The notes under the pieces are model-generated. The model made no database searches, had not been told where the DNA came from, and saw only the letters and a list, made by a program, of their open reading frames with translations. From NCBI GenBank assembly GCA_963812675.1, contig CAWEWR010000025.1:1-64000 (forward strand): a stretch of 64,000 nucleotides of DNA, given 5' to 3'. The stretch is from AP-15 sp963812675. GTDB taxonomy: Bacteria; Pseudomonadota; Alphaproteobacteria; ATCC43930; CGMCC-115725. Both the position numbers and the translations under genes were made by a program. Shown here piece after piece: positions 1 to 8,350 of this stretch. Position 1 is the first letter of the stretch, and every line of letters starts with the position of its first letter.

Positions 1-1
1 G

Positions 2-547
2 CGCCTGCCGTATCTCGATAAATCCGACCTGCTGCCCGAGCACCAGGACCTTCTGGCGCGAAACCTCAACCTCTACCGGGTGCTCGCGCACAGTCCGCGC
101 GCCGCGCGCAGCCTCAATACGCTGGCGCGATACATCCGCGATGGCAGCCGCCTCGACCCGCGGCTGCGCGAGCTCGCCATTCTTCAGGTGAGCTATCTGA
201 CCCGCTCGGCTTGGGGGTACTCTCACCACATCAGGATCGGCCGAGAGATCGGCCTTTCGGACGACAACATCCGCGCTGTCGCCGACGAAACCGCCGGGCG
301 GGCGACCAACCTCGACGCACTTGCAAAGACCGTGTTGCGCGCCGCCCGCGAGATCACGACCGGGCTATCCGTCTCCGACAAGACCTTTGCCGCGTTGCGC
401 CCGCAGCTCGATGACGAGCGGCTCACCGACCTGATGGTTACAATTTCTTATTATAATGGCCTTGTACGCCTGCTAGAGACGATGCAAGTCAACGTCGAGG
501 AGGATTACCTCCCTTATCTGGACGAGTTTCCGCTCCCGCGAAGCTGA
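2..547 (+). CDS. Carboxymuconolactone decarboxylase family protein (5' end outside window)
   Basis: The frame is open from the first bases of the window, so the true start lies upstream and the GTG at 80 is only an internal valine. The visible ~181 residues are the helical core of the AhpD/CMD-like fold: a conserved LNTLARYIRDGS segment, then RLRELAILQVSYLTRSAWGY, where many family members carry the alkylhydroperoxidase-type motif. The CxxC pair typical of AhpD is absent, as in many carboxymuconolactone decarboxylase-like proteins, so peroxidase activity is not expected. The C-terminus ends at EFPLPRS. The substrate is unknown. The downstream XRE gene is convergent and gives no functional hint. 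Confidence 0.8.
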   Translation, partial: RLPYLDKSDLLPEHQDLLARNLNLYRVLAHSPRAARSLNTLARYIRDGSRLDPRLRELAILQVSYLTRSAWGYSHHIRIGREIGLSDDNIRAVADETAGRATNLDALAKTVLRAAREITTGLSVSDKTFAALRPQLDDERLTDLMVTISYYNGLVRLLETMQVNVEEDYLPYLDEFPLPRS

Positions 548-565
548 GCGAATCCTCAGTCCTCG

Positions 566-937
566 TCAGCGGCTCGCCAAGGCGCGGGCGAGTTGGCTTA
601 CGGCTTCCTGATGCTTCTCGTTTCTGATTTCGGCAAAGTTGCGAGCGATCTCCAGCAGCATACGCTGATGTGGCGTGATCTGCTTCGGTCCTTCTTCACC
701 GATGCCCTCGTAAAAGTAGGTGATCGGAGCGCTCAACGCGCGCGCAATCTCGAACAGCCGCCCAGCCGAGACGCGATTGATGCCGCGCTCGTATTTATGA
801 GCCTGTTGATACGTCACCCCGATCATCTCAGCGAGCTGCTGCTGGGTCAGGCCCAGCATGATGCGGCGTTCGCGGATCCGGCTTCCGACATGATCGTCGA
901 TTGTGGCGGTCGACCGCCCTCTCTTCGGTTTGGCCAT
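566..937 (-). CDS. XRE-family transcriptional regulator
   Basis: Small cytoplasmic DNA-binding protein of about 123 residues. After a basic N-terminal tail, residues ~15-70 form a Cro/CI helix-turn-helix with the recognisable stretch RIRERRIMLGLTQQQLAEM followed by GVTYQQAHKYERGINRVSAG. The C-terminal part is short and helical, probably for dimerisation. This size and motif pattern is very common in alphaproteobacteria. ATG at 937 is chosen over an in-frame GTG three codons upstream; neither has a strong ribosome-binding site. It is convergent with the CMD gene and is followed by the SLC13 gene on the same strand. Target genes cannot be inferred. Confidence 0.85.
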   Translation of the reverse strand: MAKPKRGRSTATIDDHVGSRIRERRIMLGLTQQQLAEMIGVTYQQAHKYERGINRVSAGRLFEIARALSAPITYFYEGIGEEGPKQITPHQRMLLEIARNFAEIRNEKHQEAVSQLARALASR

Positions 938-1028
938 GGTTTTCACCCGTGTAAGTATTCCTCCGACGTGCTGATCGTCGCCTGCTCGTATCCATTAACG
1001 CGATAAAGCCGGGTTTAATTCCAACGCT

Positions 1029-2864
1029 TCAACGCAAGGGCCAGAACAGAAGGATCAGAGGAACGCCGATCCCAACAACGATCAGCGAGAGCGGCAATCC
1101 CAATTTCCAGTAATCCGCGAAGTGGTATCCGCCGGGTCCCATAACAAGAGTGTTTGATTGATGGCCGATCGGCGACAAAAAATCGGATCCCGCGCCAAGC
1201 GCCACGGCAATCAAGAACGGATCGATCTTGTACCCCAAGCTTTGGGCCAGCTCGGCCGCGATCGGCCCCATGACCAAAACGGCGGCGGCGTGATGCAGGA
1301 TTGGCGTTACCAGCATCGTCACCGCGAGAATCACCGCGAGGATCCCGTAGGCGGGCAGATGGGCGGCAAATCCCGAAATCAGGCCGGCGAGCAGATCCGT
1401 CGTACCGGTGCTCTTGACCGCCTCGCCGATCGGGATCAGCGCGCCGATCATGATCAGGATCGGCCACTCGACCGCGGCATAGAGCTCGCTCAAGCTGAGC
1501 AGGCCGAGAAGAGCAATCGCGAGCGCCGCGGCCACAAAGGCGATCTCCGCCGGCACCAGTCGAAACGCGGCCGCGGCCATTGCCAGCGCCAGGATTGCGA
1601 CCGGCAACAACAGTTGGCGGCGGCGCCCGAGCCGCAATTGACGCTCGGCCAGCGGCAGGCAGCCGAAAGTCGCCAGCGTTTCAAAAATCGCTGCCCGACG
1701 CCCCTGGAACACGATCGCATCGCCGAGTTGGAACTTCAGACGGCGCAGCCGAACCGCCGTTTGCCGCCCACGCCGGCTGATTGCCAGGACGTTGAGGCCG
1801 TATCGCTCGCGCAGATGCAGATCCGCGGCTGAACGGCCGATCAGCTCCGAATCGGCGGTGACCACCGCCTCGACCGTGGCGAGCCGGTTCGGGTCCAATT
1901 CGGCCGGCACGAGAGCGGCATCGTGCTTGGCTTCCGCACCCTGGGACTCAGCGCCTTCGGCCACTTCGGGCAGCTCCTCGCTGCCGATGACCTCGAGCTT
2001 GCCGTCGCTGATGAACTGTTCGAGCGCCTGCGGGTCTGCCTCGACGACGAGCAGATCATTCGCAAGAACAGCCCAGCTTCCGCCCGGGACATACCGCCGA
2101 TATTCGTCGCGAACGATGGCAACAACAGTTACGGCGCCGCCGGCCGCATCCTCGAGCTCGGCCACCCTTCGGCCGGCAAACGAAGAGCCCGGCCCGACCC
2201 TGAGCTCGCTCGTGTAATCCTCGATCTTGAACGCCGTGTCGGCTGCCGTGGAGCGCCGGCCACGCGGGATCAGACGCCAGCCGAAACTCAGGAACACCAC
2301 CCCGCAGAGCGCGGTGCCGAAGGCGACCGGAAAAAAATCGAACATGTGAAAGGGTGCGCCTTCGAGCTCCTGCCGCACGGTCGCGGTCAACATGTTCGGC
2401 GATGTGCCGATCAACGTCATCGAGCCGCCGAGCAGCGAGGCAAAGCTGAGCGGCATCAGAAATTCCGAGGGCGACCGGTCGTTTCGCCGCGCCACCTGAA
2501 AGGCCACCGGCATGAAAATCGCCAGCGCCCCGACATTTTTCACAAACGCCGAAAGGGCAGCGACGCAAGCCGCCAGCACGCCGACCTGCAAGGAGGACGA
2601 GCGCAGCAACGGGGCGAGCCAACGGACCAGGACCTCGACGGCACCCGACCGGGCGATTGCGGCACTGACGATCAGTGCACCCGCGATCAGCGGCACGACA
2701 GGGTTCGAATAACCGGAGAAGGCATGGTCGGCCGGGACGATGCCGGCGAGCACGGCGACCAGGAGCGCCAGCAATGCGACGAGGTCGTAGCGAATCCTGT
2801 CCCACAGAAACAGGACGATCATGCCGCCCAAAACGGCAAGAGAGACGGTTTGGTCGCGACTCAC
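1029..2864 (-). CDS. SLC13/DASS-family permease with internal RCK_C (TrkA-C) domains
   Basis: Inner-membrane transporter of about 611 residues. Hydrophobic helices at both ends (opening with SLAVLGGMIVLFLWDRIRYD) flank a soluble central region containing two TrkA-C-like modules (around ELRVGPGSSFAGRRVAELED and SELIGRSAADLHLRERYGL). This is the usual plan of the ArsB/NhaD superfamily SLC13 proteins that import dicarboxylates, sulfate or related anions. The GTG start at 2864 is selected because its first base is the last base of the upstream CBS gene's TAG stop, giving a one-base overlap and likely translational coupling; a longer reading has no convincing start. The transported ion is not determined. 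Confidence 0.85.
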   Translation of the reverse strand: MSRDQTVSLAVLGGMIVLFLWDRIRYDLVALLALLVAVLAGIVPADHAFSGYSNPVVPLIAGALIVSAAIARSGAVEVLVRWLAPLLRSSSLQVGVLAACVAALSAFVKNVGALAIFMPVAFQVARRNDRSPSEFLMPLSFASLLGGSMTLIGTSPNMLTATVRQELEGAPFHMFDFFPVAFGTALCGVVFLSFGWRLIPRGRRSTAADTAFKIEDYTSELRVGPGSSFAGRRVAELEDAAGGAVTVVAIVRDEYRRYVPGGSWAVLANDLLVVEADPQALEQFISDGKLEVIGSEELPEVAEGAESQGAEAKHDAALVPAELDPNRLATVEAVVTADSELIGRSAADLHLRERYGLNVLAISRRGRQTAVRLRRLKFQLGDAIVFQGRRAAIFETLATFGCLPLAERQLRLGRRRQLLLPVAILALAMAAAAFRLVPAEIAFVAAALAIALLGLLSLSELYAAVEWPILIMIGALIPIGEAVKSTGTTDLLAGLISGFAAHLPAYGILAVILAVTMLVTPILHHAAAVLVMGPIAAELAQSLGYKIDPFLIAVALGAGSDFLSPIGHQSNTLVMGPGGYHFADYWKLGLPLSLIVVGIGVPLILLFWPLR

Positions 2865-3247
2865 TATGCCATGCGGGGAGATATGAGCGTCTCGGCCGCC
2901 CTCCGGGTTATCATTCCCGCCAGGCGTCCGCCCGCGTCGAGAACCGGCATCTGCTCGATGCGGTGCTCGGCCATGCGTTCGGCGACACTCTCTGCCGTGT
3001 CTTCCTCGGTGCATGTGAAGAGGGAGGAGGACATCACCTGAGACACCGGCGTGGCAATAGGATCGAGACCGGCAGCGACCAAACGGATCAGGATGTCGCG
3101 AATGGTCAAGATCCCGACGACGCTGTCCTCGACCCCGACGAGGATCACCCGGCTATCTATATCAGCGATTGCCCGCGCGGCGCTCTGCACCGTGTCCTCG
3201 GCTGGAACGAGCGTCACATCCGGCAGCATCAGCTCGGAAACCCGCAT
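2864..3247 (-). CDS. CBS-domain pair protein
   Basis: Protein of 127 residues made almost entirely of two CBS motifs (about residues 8-60 and 72-125), the module that senses adenosine nucleotides or other small ligands. Recognisable pieces are MLPDVTLVPAEDTVQSAARA, VVGILTIRDIL, and the second repeat with VAERMAEHRIEQMPVLD then GRLAGMITRR. ATG 3247 is preceded by AGAGG at a good distance. The stop overlaps the GTG of the SLC13 transporter by one base, so the two are probably made together. Inference: it may gate or regulate that transporter in trans. A longer in-frame reading upstream is antisense to the dehydratase gene and was rejected. Confidence 0.87.
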   Translation of the reverse strand: MRVSELMLPDVTLVPAEDTVQSAARAIADIDSRVILVGVEDSVVGILTIRDILIRLVAAGLDPIATPVSQVMSSSLFTCTEEDTAESVAERMAEHRIEQMPVLDAGGRLAGMITRRAAETLISPRMA

Positions 3248-3376
3248 TCGCTCGACCTCTCGATTGCCCCGCAGGGTTAACACTGTGGCAAGCGCAGTGT
3301 CTCGAACCGAACGCATGTGTTGCGGCGCTGAGGCCACGGCGGCAAGGTACCGGATCCGGCGTTTTGAGAGGACACC

Positions 3377-5083
3377 ATGACCGAACCAGTCGGCTTGGCG
3401 CGCGGCCTCACCAATTATGGCGACCCCGATTTTGCGCTCTACCTGCGGCGCTCCTTTGCGCGCTCGATGGGGTATTCGACCGATCTTCTGGCGCGGCCGG
3501 TGATCGGCATCGCCGACACCTCTTCCGGCTTCAACAATTGCCACCGGCACCTCCCCGAGCTGATCGAGGCGGTCAAGCGCGGCGTGCTGGCGATGGGCGG
3601 GTTGCCGCTGACTTTTCCGACGATTTCGCTCGGCGAGGTGTTTCTCAGCCCGACCAGCCTGATGTTCCGCAATCTGATGGCGATCGACACCGAGGAGATG
3701 ATCCGCGCCCAGCCGATGGATGCGGTCGTGCTGGTCGGCGGCTGCGACAAGACCGTGCCGGCGCAGCTGATGGGCGCGATCTCGGCCAATCGGCCGGCCA
3801 TCGGGCTCGTCGCCGGTCCGATGCTGACCGCGCGCTGGCATGGCGAGCGGCTCGGCGCCTGCACCGATTGCCGGCGGTTCTGGGCCAGGTACCGGGCCGG
3901 CGAGATAGACCGCGACGACATCGGTGAGGTCGAAGGCAACCTCGCGACGGCCGCCGGAACCTGTGCGGTGATGGGGACCGCGAGCACGATGGCTTCGATC
4001 GCCGAGGCGCTCGGCATGATCCTGCCCGGCAGCGCGGCGATCCCGGCGGTCCACGCCGACCGGCTGCGCGCCGCCGAAGCGACCGGCCGCGCCGCAATGC
4101 AGCTCGCCGGTTCCAAACTGACGCCCGATCGGATCGTGACGCCTGACGCGGTCGAGAATGCGATGCGGGTGCTGATGGCGATCGGCGGCTCGACCAATGC
4201 GGTATTGCATTTGACCGCGATCGCCGGACGCGCCGGCGTCGACCTCGATCTCGGCCGGCTCAACGAGATCAGCGAGACGACGCCAGTTCTGGTCGATCTG
4301 AAACCGACCGGCCCGCATTACATGGAGGATCTGTTCGCCGCCGGCGGGATCGGCGCGGTATTGCGCGAGCTAAAACCGCTGCTGCACCTGGATTGCATGA
4401 CGGTCGCCGGGGAAACCTTGGCGGAGCGCCTCTCCGCGCCGGAGGGTCCCGTCGACCGTGCGGTCGTCAAGCCCCTCGATGATCCGCTCCAACCTAAGGG
4501 CGGGCTGGTCGCGCTGTTCGGCTCGCTGGCGCCGAAAGGCGCGATCTTCAAGCGCTCAGCAGCCGACCCGAAACTGTTCGAGAAGGAGGGCCGTGCCGTC
4601 GTCTTCAGCTCGCTCGAGGATCTCTCCGCGCGTATCGATGATCCCGGGCTCGATGTGATGCCGGACGATTTCCTCGTGCTGCAGCACGCCGGGCCGCTCA
4701 GCGCCTCGGGCATGCCCGAGGCCGGCTACCTGCCGATCCCAGGCAAACTGGCGCGGGCCGGAATCAAGGACATGGTGCGCATCTCCGACGCGCGGATGAG
4801 CGGCACCGCCTACGGCTCGATCGTCTTGCACGTAACCCCCGACGCGGCGAGCGGCGGCCCGCTCGCCAAGGTCCGCAACGGCGACCGGATCCGCCTCTCG
4901 GTCGCCGAGCGCCGCCTCGACCTCCTGGTCCCCCCGGAGGAGCTGGCGCGCCGCCTGGTCGCCCCGCCGCCGTTTCCCGAGCGCGGCTACGCCCTTCTCT
5001 ACCGCCGCGAAATCCTGCAGGCCGACCGCGGCTGCGACTTCAACTTCCTGCGCAAGCACCCGCTCGCCGCGGCCGAAAGATGA
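3377..5083 (+). CDS. IlvD/Edd-family dehydratase
   Basis: Cytoplasmic iron-sulfur dehydratase of 568 residues. The family converts 2,3-dihydroxy acids or aldonic acids to 2-keto acids. Three cysteines expected to hold the cluster are in place: C55 (FNNCHRHL), C123 (GGCDKTVPAQ) and C196 (AGTCAVMGTAST). The C-terminal segment has the family's KDMVRISDARMSGTAYG and LHVTPDAASGGPLA. Start ATG 3377 has GAGAGGA upstream. The sequence looks closer to the sugar-acid dehydratase branch (arabinonate/xylonate type) than to the housekeeping IlvD, but substrate cannot be assigned by eye. It is divergent from the CBS/SLC13 pair, which could be an uptake system for its substrate (inference). Confidence 0.88.
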   Translation: MTEPVGLARGLTNYGDPDFALYLRRSFARSMGYSTDLLARPVIGIADTSSGFNNCHRHLPELIEAVKRGVLAMGGLPLTFPTISLGEVFLSPTSLMFRNLMAIDTEEMIRAQPMDAVVLVGGCDKTVPAQLMGAISANRPAIGLVAGPMLTARWHGERLGACTDCRRFWARYRAGEIDRDDIGEVEGNLATAAGTCAVMGTASTMASIAEALGMILPGSAAIPAVHADRLRAAEATGRAAMQLAGSKLTPDRIVTPDAVENAMRVLMAIGGSTNAVLHLTAIAGRAGVDLDLGRLNEISETTPVLVDLKPTGPHYMEDLFAAGGIGAVLRELKPLLHLDCMTVAGETLAERLSAPEGPVDRAVVKPLDDPLQPKGGLVALFGSLAPKGAIFKRSAADPKLFEKEGRAVVFSSLEDLSARIDDPGLDVMPDDFLVLQHAGPLSASGMPEAGYLPIPGKLARAGIKDMVRISDARMSGTAYGSIVLHVTPDAASGGPLAKVRNGDRIRLSVAERRLDLLVPPEELARRLVAPPPFPERGYALLYRREILQADRGCDFNFLRKHPLAAAER

Positions 5084-5449
5084 CGGACTGGCCGGTATTC
5101 AACTACCGCCCGCGACTACAGGCGTATACCTGCGAATCCCCTGGATATCCGTCTTGCGCGGACTTGATCCGCGCATCCACGCCTTTGCCGGGGCGCTCGA
5201 AGGCGTGGATGCCCACGGAACCAATCCGCGGGCCGAAGGGCCCACGGGTCTAAAACCAGACCTTAGCGTTTCTGCGGCTTTCGCGACCCTCAGGAGTGTC
5301 TAAGTGGACTCCAACGTGGCCACTTTTGGACTCCGGGGCAATCCGGATTGATTGGTTCCGGTTGTGGTGCACAACCATGTCAATCAGAAAAAATGGCAGG
5401 CACAAAAACGGCCCCGGAAATCGCTCTCCAGGGCTCTAGGGGAATTGGT
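5084..5449. other. Intergenic region with palindromic repeat, no gene seen
   Basis: About 366 bases between the dehydratase and the MltR-like gene. The first part contains a nested palindromic repeat described separately. The rest has no convincing reading frame, tRNA or integrase; base composition becomes less GC-rich towards 5300-5450, marking entry into the accessory stretch. Confidence 0.6.
5156..5212. repeat. Nested palindromic intergenic repeat (REP-like)
   Basis: Two overlapping hairpins. The first has 7-bp arms GCGCGGA / TCCGCGC at 5156-5162 and 5168-5174 around CTTGA. The second has perfect 13-bp arms GCATCCACGCCTT / AAGGCGTGGATGC at 5173-5185 and 5200-5212. This resembles dispersed intergenic palindromes of alphaproteobacterial genomes built around GCGGACTTGATCCGC. 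It is not followed by a T-tract, so a simple terminator is less likely than a repetitive element. Confidence 0.75.
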
Positions 5450-6412
5450 TTAATGTAGGGCGTGGTCGTACCGTTTCATCAAGAAATCTCGGAATGAATT
5501 GACTGTTGCGTTGATAAATTCCTGATTAGCGATGTGGTTGGTACTTGGTTCTCCCAACTCAATTACGACCTTTTGACCGCTGGTAGAAATGATCTTAATA
5601 AACTGTGATCCCGTTGGATCGTCTGCTTTAATCACCATACTATTCTCCTTCATGTTAAGGGTAGAAGAACGCCACCATATTCGATGGGGTTTTCCTAATG
5701 TATTATTAACGAAAAAGAACGTCGGCAACCGAAGTTGTCGCGGCGGGTGAGGTGAAGGGTTATTCGACTCCATAGAGAGGTTAGAGAAAGCCAGTCTGAC
5801 GTTTAACATACTCTCACTCACAACAAAGGTTCTTGGATCGGGTGAACTCTGATTTGAGAGAACCGAAAATGCAGCAACGTAAAATCTACAAGCGGTTGCA
5901 AATCGTTCTCGCGGACTTGGCGGAAATGTTTCGAAGGCAAAATCAGACCAAGGGATCTCGTCCTCCCGTTCTACTTTTAATTCGGCTAATGTCAAATCAC
6001 CACTACTCGCCATGACTATCCGTTTGGATTGAGATAGGGTCAAGTTGTGGCAGTGATCGCGGATATCGTCTCTCTCAAAACTGTTCAAATCAAATTGATG
6101 AGAAAAATAGTTTCTAATACGCCTGATGGTAATCAGTTCCTTATGTGCTCGCTTACTGTATACCCCTATTAAGTAGCCTAAATCGACTTTTGCTCCAAAA
6201 TCACCAAAAGCTCGACCTGGTGCAAACATCTCTTCGGTAACTTTTCTGTCCTTGACCATTCTACTCTTGAGAAAATGTGTTAGATGTAATTCTACAAATG
6301 CACCTCCAACCACCGCATTAGCTCTGTCTGAACCTTCCATTTCAGCTTTCACTTGCCGGAGGAGGCCTTGAGTAACGTTCGTAGTGATCCATGTATCGTC
6401 GTTGATATCCAT
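5450..6412 (-). CDS. MltR-like domain protein, function unknown
   Basis: Protein of 320 residues. The N-terminal ~150 residues match the pattern of the mannitol-repressor (MltR) fold: DRANAVVGGAFVELHLTHFL, then FGDFGAKVDLGYLIG and ITIRRIRNYFSHQFD. This fold is widespread in phage- and island-borne proteins that are not mannitol repressors. The C-terminal half (after residue ~170) is not recognised. ATG 6412 has GAGGGA seven bases upstream. The gene is visibly AT-richer than its neighbours and no mannitol genes are nearby, so recent acquisition is likely and a mannitol role unlikely (inference). Confidence 0.65.
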   Translation of the reverse strand: MDINDDTWITTNVTQGLLRQVKAEMEGSDRANAVVGGAFVELHLTHFLKSRMVKDRKVTEEMFAPGRAFGDFGAKVDLGYLIGVYSKRAHKELITIRRIRNYFSHQFDLNSFERDDIRDHCHNLTLSQSKRIVMASSGDLTLAELKVEREDEIPWSDFAFETFPPSPRERFATACRFYVAAFSVLSNQSSPDPRTFVVSESMLNVRLAFSNLSMESNNPSPHPPRQLRLPTFFFVNNTLGKPHRIWWRSSTLNMKENSMVIKADDPTGSQFIKIISTSGQKVVIELGEPSTNHIANQEFINATVNSFRDFLMKRYDHALH

Positions 6413-6494
6413 ATCCGTATCCCTCGCGCGGATTTGAGCGAACCGGATAGGATGCCCACTAAGGCGTTAACCGGATCTTATCGAGAGCGGAACC

Positions 6495-6722
6495 GTGAAA
6501 TCCCATCCCGGCCCGCCGATAACGCTCGGGAACGCGGCGGCTGTCCGCGTGCGTCTGATCGTGTGGTGCAAGGCGTGCGGCCATCGAATTGAGCCTAATC
6601 CCGCCGATATGGCGCGGCGGTACGGCCCCGACCCTCCCGTTCCCGAGTGGCATACGCGGCTCGTCCGTTCCCGATGCGGGAGTCACGACACCGATATAGT
6701 GGTGACCGGCGAGCGGCGGTGA
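6495..6722 (+). CDS. Small zinc-ribbon-like protein
   Basis: 75-residue protein of a small alphaproteobacterial family recognised from its layout: LGNAAAVRVRLIVWCKACGH, then a PADMARRYG element, and a second metal knuckle near RCGS followed by IVVTGERR. Members normally carry two CxxC pairs; here the first (CKAC) is intact, but the second has lost one cysteine and reads RSRC, so zinc binding may be impaired. GTG 6495 is the likely start; there is a weak GAGCGG upstream. Function is unknown. A second, broken copy lies at 7803-8033. Confidence 0.65.
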   Translation: MKSHPGPPITLGNAAAVRVRLIVWCKACGHRIEPNPADMARRYGPDPPVPEWHTRLVRSRCGSHDTDIVVTGERR

Positions 6723-6770
6723 GTGGGTTATTCGATCTTGAAGGCAACCATCACCAGCAAAAGGGTAGCC

Positions 6771-7206
6771 CTAACGAGTTCGGTCTGCCACTTCCTTCAA
6801 AGCCTGATTTAAAACCTTCTTTAGTCGTATCCCAAAGGTGAGAACGTAAACAAACGTGTCGTAAAGTACGGCACCAATCATCCTGCGAAAGCAAATCACA
6901 AGTGCCAAGAAGACGATAACGGCAGTGACCGGCAGCCAATCTCGTATTGTTTGCTTCAGGAGATAATCATTGCGGATACGTTGACATGCATCAATGCGGC
7001 TTTTTGCTTCGTCTATGGCCCAGGTGTGGCGAAATCCGACCGCCCATACACAAGAACGGATTTCAGCGGGTACACTATCGAGCACGGCCAGGGCTCGCTG
7101 GTCTTCTTGGTTGAGGGGATCGTTGTAGCTCGGTGGCCGTCTCAGCCAAAGCTGGGCCAAGTGATACCGCGAGTAAGCCAGCGATAATCAGTCCGTTTGA
7201 TCGCAT
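6771..7206 (-). pseudogene. Putative exported/membrane protein interrupted by a frameshift
   Basis: ATG 7206 opens a frame coding a textbook signal peptide (MRSNGLIIAGLLAVSLGPALA then ET) that ends at a stop after about 45 codons. A second frame, shifted by one base and ending at 6771, continues with about 120 residues: a soluble stretch with NDPLNQEDQRALAVLDSVP and AIDEAKSRIDACQRIRND, then two hydrophobic segments (WLPVTAVIVFLALVICF and MIGAVLYDTFVYVLTFGI). The second frame has no good start of its own. The simplest reading is one gene with a single-base indel around 7100-7140, either real decay or a sequencing error. Family not recognised. Confidence 0.5.
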
Positions 7207-7245
7207 GGCACGCTCTGTGGAGAGACGGTGCAGAACAACTGCCGT

Positions 7246-7497
7246 TTAGATCGATTGCCAACCCATTTTTAATTTCACGTTAGTCGCAATAGCTTGCTTC
7301 ATATTTGGGCATGGGTTGTCAGTCACGGAAAAAAAGCCCACGTGAGGACCACGGACAAATCCGCATCTCACGGCATATTCATTTGGTTCAACAAAATAGG
7401 AGCAGAATGCGTCTTCGACTTTGACCTTAGCGAAACTAAACTGAGTGTTGTTATCGTAGGCATTTACTCCGCACCGACTGCAAGCAACTATGGTCAT
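7246..7497 (-). CDS. Small cysteine-containing hypothetical protein
   Basis: 83 residues beginning MTIVACSRCGVNAYDNN, with a CxxC pair near the N-terminus and further cysteines at FCSYF, VRCGF and NPCPN that could form a small metal- or disulfide-stabilised fold. The start ATG 7497 is supported by GAGGGA eight bases upstream, the main reason to accept it as real. Composition is less GC-rich than core genes. It lies directly upstream of the frameshifted exported protein on the same strand, so the two may have formed an operon. Not recognised as a known family. Confidence 0.5.
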   Translation of the reverse strand: MTIVACSRCGVNAYDNNTQFSFAKVKVEDAFCSYFVEPNEYAVRCGFVRGPHVGFFSVTDNPCPNMKQAIATNVKLKMGWQSI

Positions 7498-7802
7498 AGT
7501 TGTTCCCTCATATGGACCGGATGCTATGTTAGTCGGTGATCTATTAACGACCGATTAGCTACGCCGAACCATCCTTTTTGCGCACATAATGACCTCAGCG
7601 GGGTCCGGGATACTGTGATACGGGGTCGAGACAGGTCTCTTCACGTTGGCGGCGGAATTGCTCTCGTATTCTCCCTTCCTCCCTTGCCTCTCGCACAGCC
7701 CGTGGCCCTCCCGTAGAAGCGACTCGAACTCGCCGCCGCCTCGATATCGGCTTCTGCCCGGTACCGTTTTGCAAGTGCACAACTGCCGATCCCGCTGCGA
7801 AG

Positions 7803-8033
7803 CTCCTGACGGAGCCATCGCAGATTGCTTCGCCAGCCGAATTGGCTCGACGATACGGCCCCGAGACTCTCTTTCGCGAGTGGCGTGAGCGTCGCCGCTG
7901 AGGCGGCTAGAGCGGGCGAAAGCCCCGCGACGGCTCGGCTGTTCCAGTTGGGGGAGTCGCGCTTCGGATACGGTGGTGACCGGCGGGCGGCGCTCAAACG
8001 AAGAAACCCCGGTGGGGGGAACCGGGGTTTCGT
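7803..8033 (+). pseudogene. Decayed second copy of the small zinc-ribbon protein
   Basis: Two pieces in different frames resemble the protein at 6495-6722. The first, ending in a stop near 7901, reads SPAELARRYGPETLFREWRER, matching the NPADMARRYGP...PEWHTRL segment. The second begins at 7940 with CSSWGSRASDTVVTGGRR, matching the terminal RCGS...DIVVTGERR. A frameshift or insertion plus a stop codon separates them, and one cysteine of the second knuckle is tryptophan. No intact start is visible. This is most likely a relic of a duplication. Confidence 0.55.
8003..8031. terminator. Strong hairpin, possible terminator
   Basis: Perfect 11-bp arms GAAACCCCGGT (8003-8013) and ACCGGGGTTTC (8021-8031) around a G-rich 7-base loop. 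There is no downstream T-run on either strand, so intrinsic termination is uncertain; it overlaps the 3' end of the decayed zinc-ribbon copy. Confidence 0.5.
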
Positions 8034-8350
8034 AAGCAGACGATCGGAGGGTGTGGGGGGGGACACCCGTAGATTAGGATCGTCCTAATTAACCAACATC
8101 ATCGGAAGCGTTGCGGTTCGCACTCAAGTGCGGAGAATTGCTGGGTCTCAGGTTATGCCGATCTCCACATAGTTACCAATCCGTGGGCTGAAGGCCCACT
8201 GGCCAAGCTCGGTCGAGACGAAGTTAGCTGGCCAATTTCGTCCTTTGGTTGTCGCCGCTACAGCAACGCTAAAATTGCCACATTCGCATATTATCTTGCG
8301 GCCCAAACCGGCGCTCGGGAGTGGGCGCCATCACCGCGAGGGAAAAGTCG
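8034..8350. other. Intergenic region, nothing recognised
   Basis: About 315 bases upstream of the DUF5681 gene. No coding frame, RNA gene or clear repeat was found. The last bases hold the GAGGGA ribosome-binding site of the DUF5681 gene. Confidence 0.5.

Noticed and set aside
3248..4318. Upstream extension of the CBS frame (484 residues in total)
   Set aside because: Antisense to the IlvD/Edd gene; a ribosome site sets the CBS start at 3247.
7641..8066. 141-residue minus-strand ORF
   Set aside because: Antisense to the decayed zinc-ribbon copy and the GC-rich hairpin; no start signal and no family features.
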